A stretch of 64,000 bases of DNA, taken from an unidentified eubacterium SCB49 (GTDB lineage: Bacteria > Bacteroidota > Bacteroidia > Flavobacteriales > Flavobacteriaceae). Below, in pieces: positions 1-9,629 of the stretch. Positions within the stretch are counted from its first letter, which is position 1; each line of letters starts with the position of its first letter. The notes under the pieces were generated by a model. That model ran no database searches. It saw only the letters and a program-made list of their open reading frames with translations, and had not been told where the DNA came from. A program made the translations under genes and the position numbers. The stretch is from positions 78,905-142,904 of the forward strand of contig ABCO01000011.1 in the NCBI GenBank assembly GCA_000170815.1, in the 5' to 3' direction.

Positions 1-1091
1 TAGCAATTTTATCACCATTACTTTCGGGTATTGCAGATTATGTAGGAAACAAGAAAAATTTTATGAAATTTTTCTGTTATCTAGGAGCGCTATCTTGCAT
101 AGGGTTGTATTGGTTTAATTTAGAAAATATTCATACGAGCTTATTGTTTTACTTTTTTGGACTTGTGGGTTTTTGGGGGAGTTTAGTCTTTTACAACTCA
201 TATTTGCCAGATGTAGCTCATAAAGAACAACAAGATGCTATTAGTGCAAAAGGATATTCATTAGGTTATATAGGTAGTGTTGTATTACTTATTTTTAATT
301 TAGTTATGGTCATGCGTCCACAATGGTTTGGATTAGAAGCTAATGGAGAGGGTAGTATTCTAGCGATGAAAATATCATTTATCACTGTAGGAGTATGGTG
401 GATTGCTTTTAGTCAATATTCGTTTTACCACCTTCCAAAGGGTAATAAAAACAAGGATAAAATTACTAAAGATGTGTTGTTTAATGGTTTTAAAGAATTA
501 AAAACAGTCTATAGTAGTCTAACTGAAAACCTAAAACTTAAACGTTTTTTACTTGCCTTTTTTGTCTATAGTATGGCGGTACAAACAGTAATGCTAGTAG
601 CAACGTATTTTGGGGAACAAGAGATTGCTTGGGGCGATGATGATGCTAAAACACTGGGGTTGATTATCAGTATTTTGATAATACAATTGGTAGCGGTTTT
701 TGGAGCCTTTTTGACATCCTTTAGCTCTAGACGCTTCGGAAATATTAATACTTTAGTCGTTATTAATATTGTTTGGGTACTATTATGCGTAGCCGCATTT
801 TTTATCACAGAACCCATCCAGTTTTATACAACGGCAGGTTTTGTAGGGTTAGTAATGGGAGGGATACAATCTTTGTCTCGTTCTACTTATTCAAAATTTT
901 TACCAGAAACTAATGACACAACATCTTATTTTAGTTTTTATGATGTTGCAGAAAAGATAGGAATTGTAATAGGGATGCTATTATATGGATTTATTGATCA
1001 AATAACAGGGTCAATGCGTAATTCAATCTTATTTTTAGTGATTTTCTTTATAGCAGGAGTCTTTTTACTTTTGCGCATACCTAAAAAATAA
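1..1091 (+). CDS. MFS transporter, UMF1/Atg22-like (5' partial)
   Basis: The reading frame is open from base 3 and continues off the left edge. The residues before the first internal Met at 63 (AILSPLLSGIADYVGNKK) look like the conserved TM2 and loop of a major facilitator, so the true start lies upstream. About nine hydrophobic segments follow, ending in a short basic tail (LLLRIPKK). The pattern, including the SRSTYSKFLPE stretch in the later half, matches the UMF1/Atg22-like MFS family. The substrate cannot be told; some UMF1 proteins are linked to amino-acid or peptide efflux. It sits alone ahead of a promoter for the next gene. Confidence 0.8.
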   Translation, partial: AILSPLLSGIADYVGNKKNFMKFFCYLGALSCIGLYWFNLENIHTSLLFYFFGLVGFWGSLVFYNSYLPDVAHKEQQDAISAKGYSLGYIGSVVLLIFNLVMVMRPQWFGLEANGEGSILAMKISFITVGVWWIAFSQYSFYHLPKGNKNKDKITKDVLFNGFKELKTVYSSLTENLKLKRFLLAFFVYSMAVQTVMLVATYFGEQEIAWGDDDAKTLGLIISILIIQLVAVFGAFLTSFSSRRFGNINTLVVINIVWVLLCVAAFFITEPIQFYTTAGFVGLVMGGIQSLSRSTYSKFLPETNDTTSYFSFYDVAEKIGIVIGMLLYGFIDQITGSMRNSILFLVIFFIAGVFLLLRIPKK

Positions 1092-1112
1092 GCCTTTTAT
1101 GCAATTTTTTGG

Positions 1113-1120
1113 TATGTTTG
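1113..1120 (+). promoter_or_regulatory. Bacteroidota -7 box (TATGTTTG)
   Basis: Exact match to TAnnTTTG, 28 bp before the ATG of the lipoprotein gene at 1149. There is no TTG at the ideal upstream spacing, so this is a -7 element only. Confidence 0.5.
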
Positions 1121-1148
1121 CGTTTAATACAAAACTTAAAACTTATCT

Positions 1149-2615
1149 ATGAAATTATTTACTTCACTTAGATGGATGATGATACCAATGGTTGTCCTTT
1201 TATTTGCTTCTTGTGATAATGAACCAATTGATGCCAATTTTCCAGATATTGAGGAGGAAGTGATACTAGAGCCAGGTCAGCTTGTCGCTACATTTAATGG
1301 AAATTCTGCATTTAATGCAGGAGTTACATCTGGAGTCTTATCTTCAGATGGTTTTTTAGTTCTATCTGGAGCTAATCAAGGATCAGATGAAATACTTTCA
1401 TTATCAGTAGAAAATGCTGAAGTAGGATCTTTTAGTTTAAATGCAGGTGAAGGAACTCTTAACTCGGCAGTATTTACAATTGTAGAAGAAGCAGCAAACC
1501 CATATACTACAGCAACTGCTTTAGGTGGTTCTGGTTCAATGATTATCACAGAGCTTGATATGACCGAACAAATTGTAAGTGGTACGTTTGGTTTTATTGC
1601 TAATAGAATAAAACTAGATGCAGCAGGTAATCCGGTAAATGATAGTTCTGGTAACCCAATTATAGAAACACTATCTGCTTCTAATGGTGAGTATTTTCAA
1701 ATTCCTTTTACACTAGAAAACACTGATGATGGTGGAGGTGAAGATGATGATACTATTCCAGATGGTGATCAGAACGTGAGTAATTCATTTGAAGCATATA
1801 TTGATGCCGAAGGAAATGAAAATGATGGTCAATTTGTTGGAGAAACAATAGTGACTGATCTTGCTAGCGTAGGGGGAGTTCCTGTAGTGAGAATTACAGC
1901 GATCAATACAGATGGAGAGTCTATTAGAATTGATATTCCAGAAGAACTTGAATTAGGTACCTATGATATGGTAGATTTATCTGATGGTACAGAGTTAATT
2001 GCATTATACAGTGATGGTCAAGGTACTGCAAATCTTACTTCAAACCCAGGTACACTTACAATAACAGATTTTAGTAAAGCAACAGGACGAATTGTAGGAA
2101 CATTTGAGTTTACAGCTACAGATCCTTTAGATAATAAAACAAATATAGTGGAAGCTTCAAATGGTGAGTTTACAATTTATTACGAGCCAAATCCAGAAAA
2201 TATTCCAGAGCCTATTACAGTTCTTATAGATGAAGTTGCCCTAGTGCCTACAGAAGTAGAAACGGGTGTTTATCTATTTGCAGGATCTGATGCAGAAGTT
2301 GTTACTTTTACTGCTGCAGACGAATTACAAAGTGTTACAGTTACATTCCCAAGAGATATTACTACTGGAACGTATACAATGGTACCTGAGCAAATAGACG
2401 GTAGTGAAGTAATTGGTTTCTATACACCAGATACTGAAATTATAGTACCGCAAGTATTTACATCTATCACAGGAACTTTTAATGTGAATAGTTATGATAC
2501 TATAACAGGTAACATAGAAGGTACTTTTAGCTTTACAGCAACAGACCCAACAGGGCAAGATAGTACGGTATATGAAATCACAGAAGGTACTTTCTTTTTT
2601 ACTATTGAAGATTAG
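1149..2615 (+). CDS. lipoprotein with three DUF6252-like repeats
   Basis: 488 aa. The N-terminus has a basic start, a hydrophobic core and a lipobox ending in FASC, so it should be a lipid-anchored exported protein. The mature part holds three copies of a domain of about 130 residues (roughly 45-190, 210-345 and 355-488). Each copy ends in a strand of the type GTFxFTATDP followed by an E-rich G(E/T)F strand. An acidic, glycine-rich linker near residue 195 separates copies one and two. This resembles the DUF6252 family of Bacteroidota lipoproteins, whose function is unknown. It is followed at once by a strong bidirectional terminator. The lipoprotein call is firm; the family name is from memory. 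Confidence 0.75.
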   Translation: MKLFTSLRWMMIPMVVLLFASCDNEPIDANFPDIEEEVILEPGQLVATFNGNSAFNAGVTSGVLSSDGFLVLSGANQGSDEILSLSVENAEVGSFSLNAGEGTLNSAVFTIVEEAANPYTTATALGGSGSMIITELDMTEQIVSGTFGFIANRIKLDAAGNPVNDSSGNPIIETLSASNGEYFQIPFTLENTDDGGGEDDDTIPDGDQNVSNSFEAYIDAEGNENDGQFVGETIVTDLASVGGVPVVRITAINTDGESIRIDIPEELELGTYDMVDLSDGTELIALYSDGQGTANLTSNPGTLTITDFSKATGRIVGTFEFTATDPLDNKTNIVEASNGEFTIYYEPNPENIPEPITVLIDEVALVPTEVETGVYLFAGSDAEVVTFTAADELQSVTVTFPRDITTGTYTMVPEQIDGSEVIGFYTPDTEIIVPQVFTSITGTFNVNSYDTITGNIEGTFSFTATDPTGQDSTVYEITEGTFFFTIED

Positions 2616-2650
2616 TAGCGTATTTCTGAAGTAATAGATATTTAACAAAA

Positions 2651-2682
2651 AAAAATGCCACGATTTATCGTGGCATTTTTTT
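2651..2682. terminator. bidirectional intrinsic terminator
   Basis: A 13-bp perfect stem (2651-2663 with 2668-2680) has a TTTA loop, A-run on one side and T-run on the other. It lies between the convergent lipoprotein and GIN-domain genes and can serve both. Confidence 0.9.
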
Positions 2683-2696
2683 TATAAGAGAGTATT

Positions 2697-3431
2697 TTAG
2701 TCTGATTCTATATCTCCAGAACCACTCACTTTTGTATCTGTTTTATCTGGATTACCACGATATGTAATATCTCCAGAGCCATTAACACGTGCTTTGATAC
2801 TCTTTTTAGCATTTACGTTTAAATCACCTGATCCAGAAACAAATGCGCTTGTATGATCTGTTAAAAGGTCATTTGCGTCAAAATCTCCACTACCACTCAC
2901 TTTAGCTTTAAAGTTTGTAGCATTTCCTTTTAAACGAATATCTCCACTACCTGTAAGATTTGAATCAAGGTTTTCTGTTTCTACTAAAAGGTTAATATCT
3001 CCAGAACCTGTAAGTGTCACTTCCATAGTGCTTGCTTTTATAGTTGCGTTACTTTCAATATCACCAGAACCTACAAGTGATACTTTATCTAAATCTGTAA
3101 ATGGAACTTCTACAATAATCCCTTTTTTAGAACGAATACCATTAATAGTATTTCTAAGCGTAATTTTAAGCTTACCGGCTATAGAGGTTATTTCAACATA
3201 TTCGTGTAGATTTTCATCTGTTGTAACTGTAATTATACCTTCTGCACCTTTAACAAGTGTAACGTCCATAGAGCCAACAACGTTTATTTCGTCATAGTCA
3301 GATACTTCTATGGTTTCTGTCGTGATTATACCATTTCCTTTTGCCCCTTTACTACCCCAAGACTGTGCACAAGAGGTTAAGGTGAATAGCGATAACGCTA
3401 TAAGAGTTGTAATTTTTGTGATTGTTTTCAT
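2697..3431 (-). CDS. head GIN domain lipoprotein (DUF2807)
   Basis: 244 aa. The signal sequence ends in a lipobox (TLTSC, about residue 21), so the protein is a probable lipoprotein. The mature protein is a DUF2807 (putative auto-transporter adhesin head GIN) domain. It shows seven copies of a GSGD motif, each on a turn about 20 residues apart, as expected for a right-handed beta-solenoid. It is the last gene of a four-gene minus-strand run that begins with an ECF sigma factor, and is 21 bp downstream of the DYG-repeat protein. Function is not established for the family; a surface structural or adhesive role is often proposed. Likely part of the regulated output of the sigma factor. Confidence 0.85.
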   Translation of the reverse strand: MKTITKITTLIALSLFTLTSCAQSWGSKGAKGNGIITTETIEVSDYDEINVVGSMDVTLVKGAEGIITVTTDENLHEYVEITSIAGKLKITLRNTINGIRSKKGIIVEVPFTDLDKVSLVGSGDIESNATIKASTMEVTLTGSGDINLLVETENLDSNLTGSGDIRLKGNATNFKAKVSGSGDFDANDLLTDHTSAFVSGSGDLNVNAKKSIKARVNGSGDITYRGNPDKTDTKVSGSGDIESD

Positions 3432-3452
3432 ATTATTTTATTATTGATTGAT

Positions 3453-4541
3453 TTAGTTTTTAAAAAAAGTAACACCGCCGTAATCTGAGGTTATACTCAC
3501 TGTGTTTCCGCTATTTTCAGTTTTGTGGTATCCAGCATATCTTTTTTCGGTACTATCTTTATGAGATTTAGTTATTTCTACAGTGTCAGAACCTTTAAAG
3601 CTTGCATAATCTAGGTTTAATGTAAAATCAAAAGTATAATCTTCATCAAACCCAACTTTTACACCAGTATAGTCAGAACGAATTACCACTTCTTTAGCAC
3701 CGGCGGTTAATTTTTCTACTATAATAGAGCCATAATCTGTATTAAGGTTTAAGTCACCATTAATGATGCCTAATTTATTTGAAATATAATCACCACGCCC
3801 AACTACATTTGTAGCTTTCCCTACTTTTACGGTACCATAGTCACAGTCATAATCAAGGTCTGCAACTTCACCAATCTCGCTACTCGTGTAATCTGCTTCT
3901 AGTTCTAGTTTTTCTACTTTATCTAGTGTGAAACCAGAATAATCTGCATCTATATGACCACTTTTCATATATTGAATAGTAGATTTACTTGTATAGTCAA
4001 ATTCAAGATAATTGTCATCTGCGAGTAGCTCACCAATTATTAATTGGCCATAATCACAATTTATACGAGCGTGACCTTCTAGTCTATCAATACGGATAGT
4101 ACCGTAATCATTGTCAAGATCTACAGCGTTTGTAATCGGAATTTTAATGGTGTAGTTTATTTCCATAGAGACATTATCATTATCTCCAAACCAGCTACTC
4201 CATAACGATTTGTTTTCACTACCAAAACGTGTTACAGCTTTTACTAAACTACTATTAGCTGTAAAGTCTACTTTAATTTCTTTTAGCTTTTCGTTTGCTT
4301 TGCTCTCGCTATTAGCGTGAGTAGTAATAGAGACGTCAATAACAGTTCTGTTTTCATTCCAGGTAACAATATCAATACTTCCGTAGCTATTATCTATTTC
4401 TAAAGCTGCGCTTGGGCTTACTTCATATTCTTTATGGATTTTCTTTTCTGCTTTATACTTGCCTCTTGGGCCTTCTGTATTAGCTACTGCCATAAAAGGG
4501 AGTAGTAAGGCTACTACTAGTAGGTTATAATATATTTTCAT
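3453..4541 (-). CDS. exported DYG-repeat solenoid protein (DUF4097-like)
   Basis: 362 aa with a cleavable signal peptide (LLVVALLLPFMAVANTEG). I count about twelve repeats of roughly 20-25 residues centred on DY followed by G, S or T (for example DNDYGTIRI, NCDYGQLII, NTDYGSIIV). This suggests a beta-helix or solenoid, and it resembles DUF4097-type adhesin-like domains. Its start overlaps the end of the anti-sigma-like gene by 17 bp, so the two are probably translationally coupled. No catalytic motif is visible. Together with the GIN protein downstream it makes a pair of different solenoids under one sigma factor. Function unknown. Confidence 0.75.
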   Translation of the reverse strand: MKIYYNLLVVALLLPFMAVANTEGPRGKYKAEKKIHKEYEVSPSAALEIDNSYGSIDIVTWNENRTVIDVSITTHANSESKANEKLKEIKVDFTANSSLVKAVTRFGSENKSLWSSWFGDNDNVSMEINYTIKIPITNAVDLDNDYGTIRIDRLEGHARINCDYGQLIIGELLADDNYLEFDYTSKSTIQYMKSGHIDADYSGFTLDKVEKLELEADYTSSEIGEVADLDYDCDYGTVKVGKATNVVGRGDYISNKLGIINGDLNLNTDYGSIIVEKLTAGAKEVVIRSDYTGVKVGFDEDYTFDFTLNLDYASFKGSDTVEITKSHKDSTEKRYAGYHKTENSGNTVSITSDYGGVTFFKN

Positions 4542-5076
4542 TATGCTCTATTTTAAAGGTTTTTAACTCGTCTATTTGTGCAGCTACTTCTTTTAATAAG
4601 TCAATTCTACTCTGAAAATTAGCAATCATTGCATAAATAACACGTTTGTCTTGACCGCTTTTAGTAAGGTCTACTTTTAATAATTTATATTCTGTTTCAA
4701 GGATGGTTAGTTGTTTTATGGCATCGGCTACCATTTTTTCCGTTTCGGGTGTTTTGATACTTTGTAAATCCCGTAATTCTTGATTAATAGCATTTGTAAA
4801 AAATGATTGTGTCTGTTGCATTTCTGGCGAGACACTTGCTAAATCTGCTTCTTGAGGTTTAGTTTGAACAAATAGTAAGCTAAAACCAAGTAGTATAATT
4901 ACAGAGGCAGCGATAGACAATGTTCTCCAAGAAAAATCATTTTTCTTTTTCTCTTGAATAGCTTCACGTTGTTGTAGTCTATCTGCAAAGCGATGTTTAT
5001 GTCCCGCTTTAGGTTCCTGTGTTTCTAGATCTTCTTTAAGTCTAGCAAACATGTCTTTCATAGGATCATTGCTCAT
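4525..5076 (-). CDS. putative anti-sigma factor, single-pass membrane protein
   Basis: 183 aa. It has a charged cytoplasmic N-terminus (about 1-48), one transmembrane segment (about residues 50-69, SIAASVIILLGFSLLFVQ) and a helical periplasmic part of about 110 residues. No zinc-binding HxxxCxxC motif of the ZAS type is present. Its start overlaps the sigma factor stop by 4 bp (ATGA), the classic sigma/anti-sigma arrangement. The anti-sigma role is inferred from topology and position rather than from a recognised domain. Confidence 0.65.
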   Translation of the reverse strand: MSNDPMKDMFARLKEDLETQEPKAGHKHRFADRLQQREAIQEKKKNDFSWRTLSIAASVIILLGFSLLFVQTKPQEADLASVSPEMQQTQSFFTNAINQELRDLQSIKTPETEKMVADAIKQLTILETEYKLLKVDLTKSGQDKRVIYAMIANFQSRIDLLKEVAAQIDELKTFKIEHNENIL

Positions 5077-5636
5077 AATCGTTCTATTTTAGTTCTTAAA
5101 CTTTCTTTTGCACGAGATAATAATGTTCTTGCATTACCATAACTCACGTTTAGTATTTCACTGATCTCTTCATAATCATAGCCTTCCATATAATGAAGAC
5201 TAATTACTTGTCTGTATTTATCATTTAAAAGGTCCATTGCTTGCATTAATTGACCCGCTTCTACGCTTTTATAATCTTCTTCAGAAATACCATTACTTGC
5301 TATTTCTTCTGTTTGATCTTCAATGGTCATTCCATCATAATCGTCTACAGATATAAACCGAGCAGATTTTTTGTATTGAGTAATACTATTATTCACTACA
5401 ATTCTTTTTAACCAAGCCCCAAAAGTTGCAGTTCCTTTAAAGCTGTCAATTTTGTCAAAAGCAGCTATAAACGATTCTTGCATCACATCTTCTGCTTCGG
5501 CCGTATTTTTTACAATACGCAAAGCCACATTATACATCGCTTTATTGTATCTATTATAAACCTCTAGTTGTGCTAGTTGGTTCTCCTTTTTACAAAGCGA
5601 AACAAGATTGGATATGTCTGTTGTGGTTAGTGACAC
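5073..5636 (-). CDS. ECF RNA polymerase sigma factor
   Basis: 187 aa. Region 2 is near the N-terminus (NVALRIVKNTAEAEDVMQESFI, the typical core-binding and -10 recognition segment; the DVMQE signature is clear). Region 4 follows near the C-terminus (YRQVISLHYMEGYDYEEI, helix-turn-helix). A linker of about 30 acidic residues separates them. The start is GTG, because a stop codon lies directly upstream in frame and no ATG is available. It heads a four-gene run with an anti-sigma-like protein and two repeat proteins, pointing to envelope-related control. It is not a FecI-type arrangement: no TonB receptor is adjacent. Confidence 0.92.
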   Translation of the reverse strand: MSLTTTDISNLVSLCKKENQLAQLEVYNRYNKAMYNVALRIVKNTAEAEDVMQESFIAAFDKIDSFKGTATFGAWLKRIVVNNSITQYKKSARFISVDDYDGMTIEDQTEEIASNGISEEDYKSVEAGQLMQAMDLLNDKYRQVISLHYMEGYDYEEISEILNVSYGNARTLLSRAKESLRTKIERL

Positions 5637-5981
5637 TTAAATTAATGGTTGTTAATTTTGATGGTTGTTTATTAAGAGATAAAGATAAATCTGGATTGTT
5701 ACACTTCTAAGTAAAATTATTTTATTTTTTTCTGAAATGCGCTAAACTTGGGGCATTAGGCTAGTAAGGCAGTGTGCTTAAAAGTCTTTAAAGAGCATAT
5801 AGATTCTTAAATATAAAAAATCAATATTGCTTTCCCGCGCTTGGCATAACAATTGAAAGATATAGTATCCTAACTTGTTAAAGCCTCGTATTACAAGGTT
5901 TTAGTATTTCTAGAGCAAATAACTTTAAAAATCAAAAGATGATGTGTCAATATTTGTGACACAATGTCGTTAAACATATAT
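5637..5981. other. intergenic region between sigma operon and lon
   Basis: 345 bp between divergent genes with no convincing ORF. It holds a direct repeat ATGGTTGTT at 5645-5653 and 5661-5669 (period 16) just upstream of the sigma factor, one TAATTTTG box on the plus strand at 5653-5660 far from lon, and a 7-bp dyad next to the lon start. I find no clear lon promoter. Confidence 0.6.
5943..5963. promoter_or_regulatory. 7-bp dyad TGTGTCA-N7-TGACACA before lon
   Basis: Perfect inverted repeat, 5943-5949 with 5957-5963, ending 18 bp before the preferred lon ATG. It could be an operator or a small 5' UTR hairpin. It abuts the alternative ATG at 5964, which makes that start less likely. Confidence 0.35.
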
Positions 5982-8432
5982 ATGTCAAAATCAAAATTAT
6001 TATCAATAGACAGGATGTCATTGCAAGATTTGCAGGATGAAGCAGAATTAATACCATTAATGAGTGCAGAAGATGAAGATGAAATGCAGCGTGAAGAGTT
6101 ACCAGAAACATTACCTATTTTACCTTTAAGAAATACGGTGTTGTTTCCTGGCGTAGTAGTACCTATTACTGCAGGTCGTGATGCTTCTATAAAATTAATA
6201 AATGAGACAAACAATGGCGGAAAAGTCATTGGTGTTGTTTCTCAAAAGAATGAAGAGGTTGAAAACCCAGGAATAGATGATATTAATACGGTGGGTACGG
6301 TTGCTCGTATTTTACGTGTATTAAAAATGCCTGACGGAAACACAACAGTTATCATTCAGGGTAAAAAGCGTTTTGAGGTTTCAGAAATTGTAACTACAGA
6401 GCCTTACATGACTGCAACGGTAAAAGAAGTAGCAGAAGCTAGACCCGAAAAAAAGAATAAAGAGTTTGACGCGATTATAGAGTCTATTAAAGAATTAGCG
6501 TTAAAAATTATAAAAAGTAGTCCCAACTTACCTAGCGAAGCTTCATTTGCGATTAAGAACATAGAGAGTGATTCTTTCTTAATTAATTTTGTGAGTTCAA
6601 ACCTTAATATTTCAGTAGAAAATAAGCAACATATACTTGAGATTAATAATCTTAAAGATAGAGCATTGCAAGCACTGAAATATATGAACATAGAATTTCA
6701 GAAATTATCTTTAAAAAATGACATTCAGTCTAAGGTTCAAGAAGGGATGAACCAGCAACAGCGAGAATACTTTTTACACCAGCAAATGAAAACCATCCAA
6801 GAAGAGCTTGGAGGAAATGGAAGTCATGCTGAGGTTGAAGAAATGAAGGCTAGAGCTAAAGCAAAGAATTGGAGTGAAGAAGTACAAAAGCATTTTGATA
6901 AAGAGATTGCTAAGTTACAACGTATGAACCCGCAGGTGGCGGAGTTTAGTATACAACGTAATTACCTTGATTTAATTCTTGACTTGCCTTGGGAGAAATT
7001 TAGTAAAGATAAGTTTGATTTAAAACGAGCAAAGAAAATACTAGACAGAGATCATTACGGTCTTGACGACGTAAAAAAACGTATCATTGAATACCTAGCC
7101 GTATTAAAATTACGTAATGATATGAAATCGCCAATACTTTGTCTTTATGGACCTCCGGGAGTTGGTAAAACATCTTTAGGTAAGTCTGTTGCTGAAGCTT
7201 TAGGGAGAGAATATGTACGTATTAGTTTAGGTGGTTTACGTGATGAAGCAGAAATAAGGGGGCATCGTAAAACATATATTGGTGCTATGCCAGGTAGAAT
7301 TATTCAGAGTTTGAAAAAAGCAGGAACTAGTAATCCTGTGTTTGTTTTAGATGAAATAGATAAATTATCTACTGGAAATCAAGGGGACCCGTCTTCTGCG
7401 ATGTTAGAGGTGCTTGATCCAGAGCAAAATGGTGCTTTTTATGACAATTTTTTAGAGTTAGGTTATGACCTTTCTAAGGTGATGTTTATTGCCACATCTA
7501 ATCGTCTAGATACCATACAACCTGCATTGCGCGATCGTATGGAGATTATTAACGTGTCTGGTTATACCATAGAAGAAAAGGTAGAGATTGCAAAGCAGCA
7601 TTTATTACCTAAGCAACTAGAAGAACACGGTCTTACCAAAAAACACTTAACGATTGCAAAACCTCAATTAGAAAAAATTGTTGAAGGTTATACCAGAGAG
7701 AGTGGTGTACGTGGATTAGAAAAACAAATTGCAAAAATGGTGCGTTATGCTGCTATGAATATTGCAATGGAAGAAAAATATGACATCAAGGTAAGCAATG
7801 ACGTTATTGTTGAGGTATTAGGTTCACCAAAATTAGAACGAAATAAATACGAGAATAACGATACTGCAGGAGTTGTAACGGGGCTTGCTTGGACAAGAGT
7901 AGGTGGAGATATTCTTTTTATAGAAAGTATTCTTTCTAAAGGAAAGGGAACTTTGACCATGACAGGTAACCTTGGTAAAGTAATGAAAGAATCTGCCACT
8001 ATTGCCTTAGAATATATTAAAGCAAATGCAGAAAAATTAGGTGTAAACCCAGAAGTGTTTAGTAAATATAATGTGCATTTACACGTACCTGCGGGGGCAA
8101 CCCCAAAAGATGGGCCAAGTGCTGGTATTACAATGCTAACTTCATTAGTATCTTTATTTACACAGCGTAAGGTTAAGAAAAGCATTGCCATGACCGGTGA
8201 GATTACTTTAAGAGGTAAGGTATTACCTGTAGGCGGAATCAAAGAAAAAATATTAGCAGCAAAACGTGCTCGTATTAAAGAGATTTTATTGTGTGAAGAA
8301 AACCGAAGTGATATTGAAGAAATTAATCCTGATTATTTAAAAGGCTTAACTTTTCATTATGTGAAAGATATGAGCGATGTACTTACTTTAGCATTAACTA
8401 AAGAGAAGGTAAAAGGTGCTAAAAAATTATAA
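5982..8432 (+). CDS. lon: ATP-dependent endopeptidase Lon
   Basis: Cytoplasmic AAA+ serine protease that degrades misfolded and selected regulatory proteins. Order: LON substrate-binding domain (about 40-235, [14 protein letters not shown]), coiled region, AAA+ module with Walker A GPPGVGKT (about residue 390) and Walker [10 protein letters not shown], then the Lon protease domain with catalytic Ser in DGPSAG (about 710) and Lys in GGIKEK (about 752). It is full length for the family. I start at 5982 ([10 protein letters not shown]) rather than 5964 because flavobacterial Lon proteins usually begin MSK and a dyad abuts the earlier ATG. Monocistronic, ending in a terminator. Confidence 0.97.
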   Translation: MSKSKLLSIDRMSLQDLQDEAELIPLMSAEDEDEMQREELPETLPILPLRNTVLFPGVVVPITAGRDASIKLINETNNGGKVIGVVSQKNEEVENPGIDDINTVGTVARILRVLKMPDGNTTVIIQGKKRFEVSEIVTTEPYMTATVKEVAEARPEKKNKEFDAIIESIKELALKIIKSSPNLPSEASFAIKNIESDSFLINFVSSNLNISVENKQHILEINNLKDRALQALKYMNIEFQKLSLKNDIQSKVQEGMNQQQREYFLHQQMKTIQEELGGNGSHAEVEEMKARAKAKNWSEEVQKHFDKEIAKLQRMNPQVAEFSIQRNYLDLILDLPWEKFSKDKFDLKRAKKILDRDHYGLDDVKKRIIEYLAVLKLRNDMKSPILCLYGPPGVGKTSLGKSVAEALGREYVRISLGGLRDEAEIRGHRKTYIGAMPGRIIQSLKKAGTSNPVFVLDEIDKLSTGNQGDPSSAMLEVLDPEQNGAFYDNFLELGYDLSKVMFIATSNRLDTIQPALRDRMEIINVSGYTIEEKVEIAKQHLLPKQLEEHGLTKKHLTIAKPQLEKIVEGYTRESGVRGLEKQIAKMVRYAAMNIAMEEKYDIKVSNDVIVEVLGSPKLERNKYENNDTAGVVTGLAWTRVGGDILFIESILSKGKGTLTMTGNLGKVMKESATIALEYIKANAEKLGVNPEVFSKYNVHLHVPAGATPKDGPSAGITMLTSLVSLFTQRKVKKSIAMTGEITLRGKVLPVGGIKEKILAAKRARIKEILLCEENRSDIEEINPDYLKGLTFHYVKDMSDVLTLALTKEKVKGAKKL

Positions 8433-8451
8433 GATATAATTCTAAATTATT

Positions 8452-8502
8452 AGAACCGTAAATCATAGAAATTAAACCATTCTATTTTTTACGGTTTTTT
8501 TG
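8452..8502 (+). terminator. lon terminator
   Basis: Outer stem AACCGTAAA (8454-8462) pairs with TTTACGGTT (8488-8496) around an inner stem TAGAA/TTCTA, followed by a run of T. Confidence 0.75.
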
Positions 8503-8606
8503 TTAGTAATCCTTTTAATAATCGACTTTATAAAAGCTTTTTTACCTTTCAAAAATAAATTAATATTGTAGCCGTTACTAGAATAACAATTGGTTAGAAA
8601 CCCTAT

Positions 8607-9629
8607 ATGCAAAAGCAATCCTTTTTACTTTTATTAATATTGATAACAACGGTGAGTTATTCTCAAATAGGTGGCCAATCTACGTATCAGTTTCTCAATT
8701 TAGTGAATAACCCTAGACAAGCAGCTTTAGGTGGTAAAATAGTCACTAATTATGATTATGATCCTACTCAAGGTTTATTTAACCCCGCGAGTATTAATCC
8801 AGAAATGGACAACCAGTTATCACTTAATTATACCAACTACATAGGTGATGTTAATTATGGTACTGCAACCTATGCTTATTTATGGGATAGAAGAACACAA
8901 GTGTTACATACAGGTATTACATACGTAAACTATGGACAATTTGATGGTTATGATGAAAATGGAGAGCCTACTGCTAGTTTTACGGGTAGTGAAGTAGCTC
9001 TTTCTTTTGGTCACGCGCGTAACATTGCTTTTACAGATTTTCATATAGGTGTAAATGCAAAATTAATTTCTTCTAGTTTAGAAAGCTATTCTTCTTTAGG
9101 TATCGCGGTAGATATAGGTGTAATGTATGTGTATGAAGATTGGGATTTACATATCACAGGAGTTGCTCGTAATATAGGTTCACAGATAACACCTTACGAC
9201 ACAATATATGAGCCTTTACCATTAGATATTATCTTCGGAATTTCGCAAACTCTTGAAAACATTCCTATAAGATGGCATTTTACAATGGATAATCTACAAC
9301 AATGGAAATTAGGTTTTGAAAATACTAATAGAGATGTAACAGATTTAGAAGGAGGCACAACGTCAGAGCAGATTAATTTTATAGATCACGCTTTTCGTCA
9401 TATGATTTTAGGTCTTGAATTATTTCCAGAAAGTGGTTTTAATTTAAGATTAGGTTATAATTTACGTAGGGGAGAAGAATTAAGAATATTAGAGCAGCGA
9501 TCTTTTGCTGGTATTAGTGCAGGATTTTCTATAAAATTAAATAAGCTACGTTTAAGTTATTCTTATGCTAAGTTTAATGGAGCGGCATCTTCAGGTTATC
9601 TCGGACTCAATATTGATCTCAATGATTAA
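8607..9629 (+). CDS. porQ: type IX secretion system protein PorQ
   Basis: 340 aa with a signal peptide (LLLLILITTVSYSQ). It is an outer-membrane beta-barrel-like protein. The opening of the mature part (GGQSTYQFLNLVNNPRQAAL) and the stretch of Gly/Tyr-rich strands match PorQ, an accessory protein of the Bacteroidota type IX secretion system that works with the PorU/PorV/PorZ attachment machinery. The 3' end overlaps cmk by 8 bp, a gene pairing I know to be common in this phylum. The presence of porQ implies that this organism exports C-terminal-domain proteins by T9SS. Confidence 0.88.
   Translation: MQKQSFLLLLILITTVSYSQIGGQSTYQFLNLVNNPRQAALGGKIVTNYDYDPTQGLFNPASINPEMDNQLSLNYTNYIGDVNYGTATYAYLWDRRTQVLHTGITYVNYGQFDGYDENGEPTASFTGSEVALSFGHARNIAFTDFHIGVNAKLISSSLESYSSLGIAVDIGVMYVYEDWDLHITGVARNIGSQITPYDTIYEPLPLDIIFGISQTLENIPIRWHFTMDNLQQWKLGFENTNRDVTDLEGGTTSEQINFIDHAFRHMILGLELFPESGFNLRLGYNLRRGEELRILEQRSFAGISAGFSIKLNKLRLSYSYAKFNGAASSGYLGLNIDLND

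Noticed and set aside
2697..3100. DNA-level periodic repeats resembling a CRISPR or satellite array
   Set aside because: They are the codons of the repeated GSGD protein motif, in frame and with varied spacers of protein-coding sequence.
9565..9621. Upstream extension of cmk
   Set aside because: It lies inside porQ and carries no conserved residues; kinase homology begins at the ATG at 9622.
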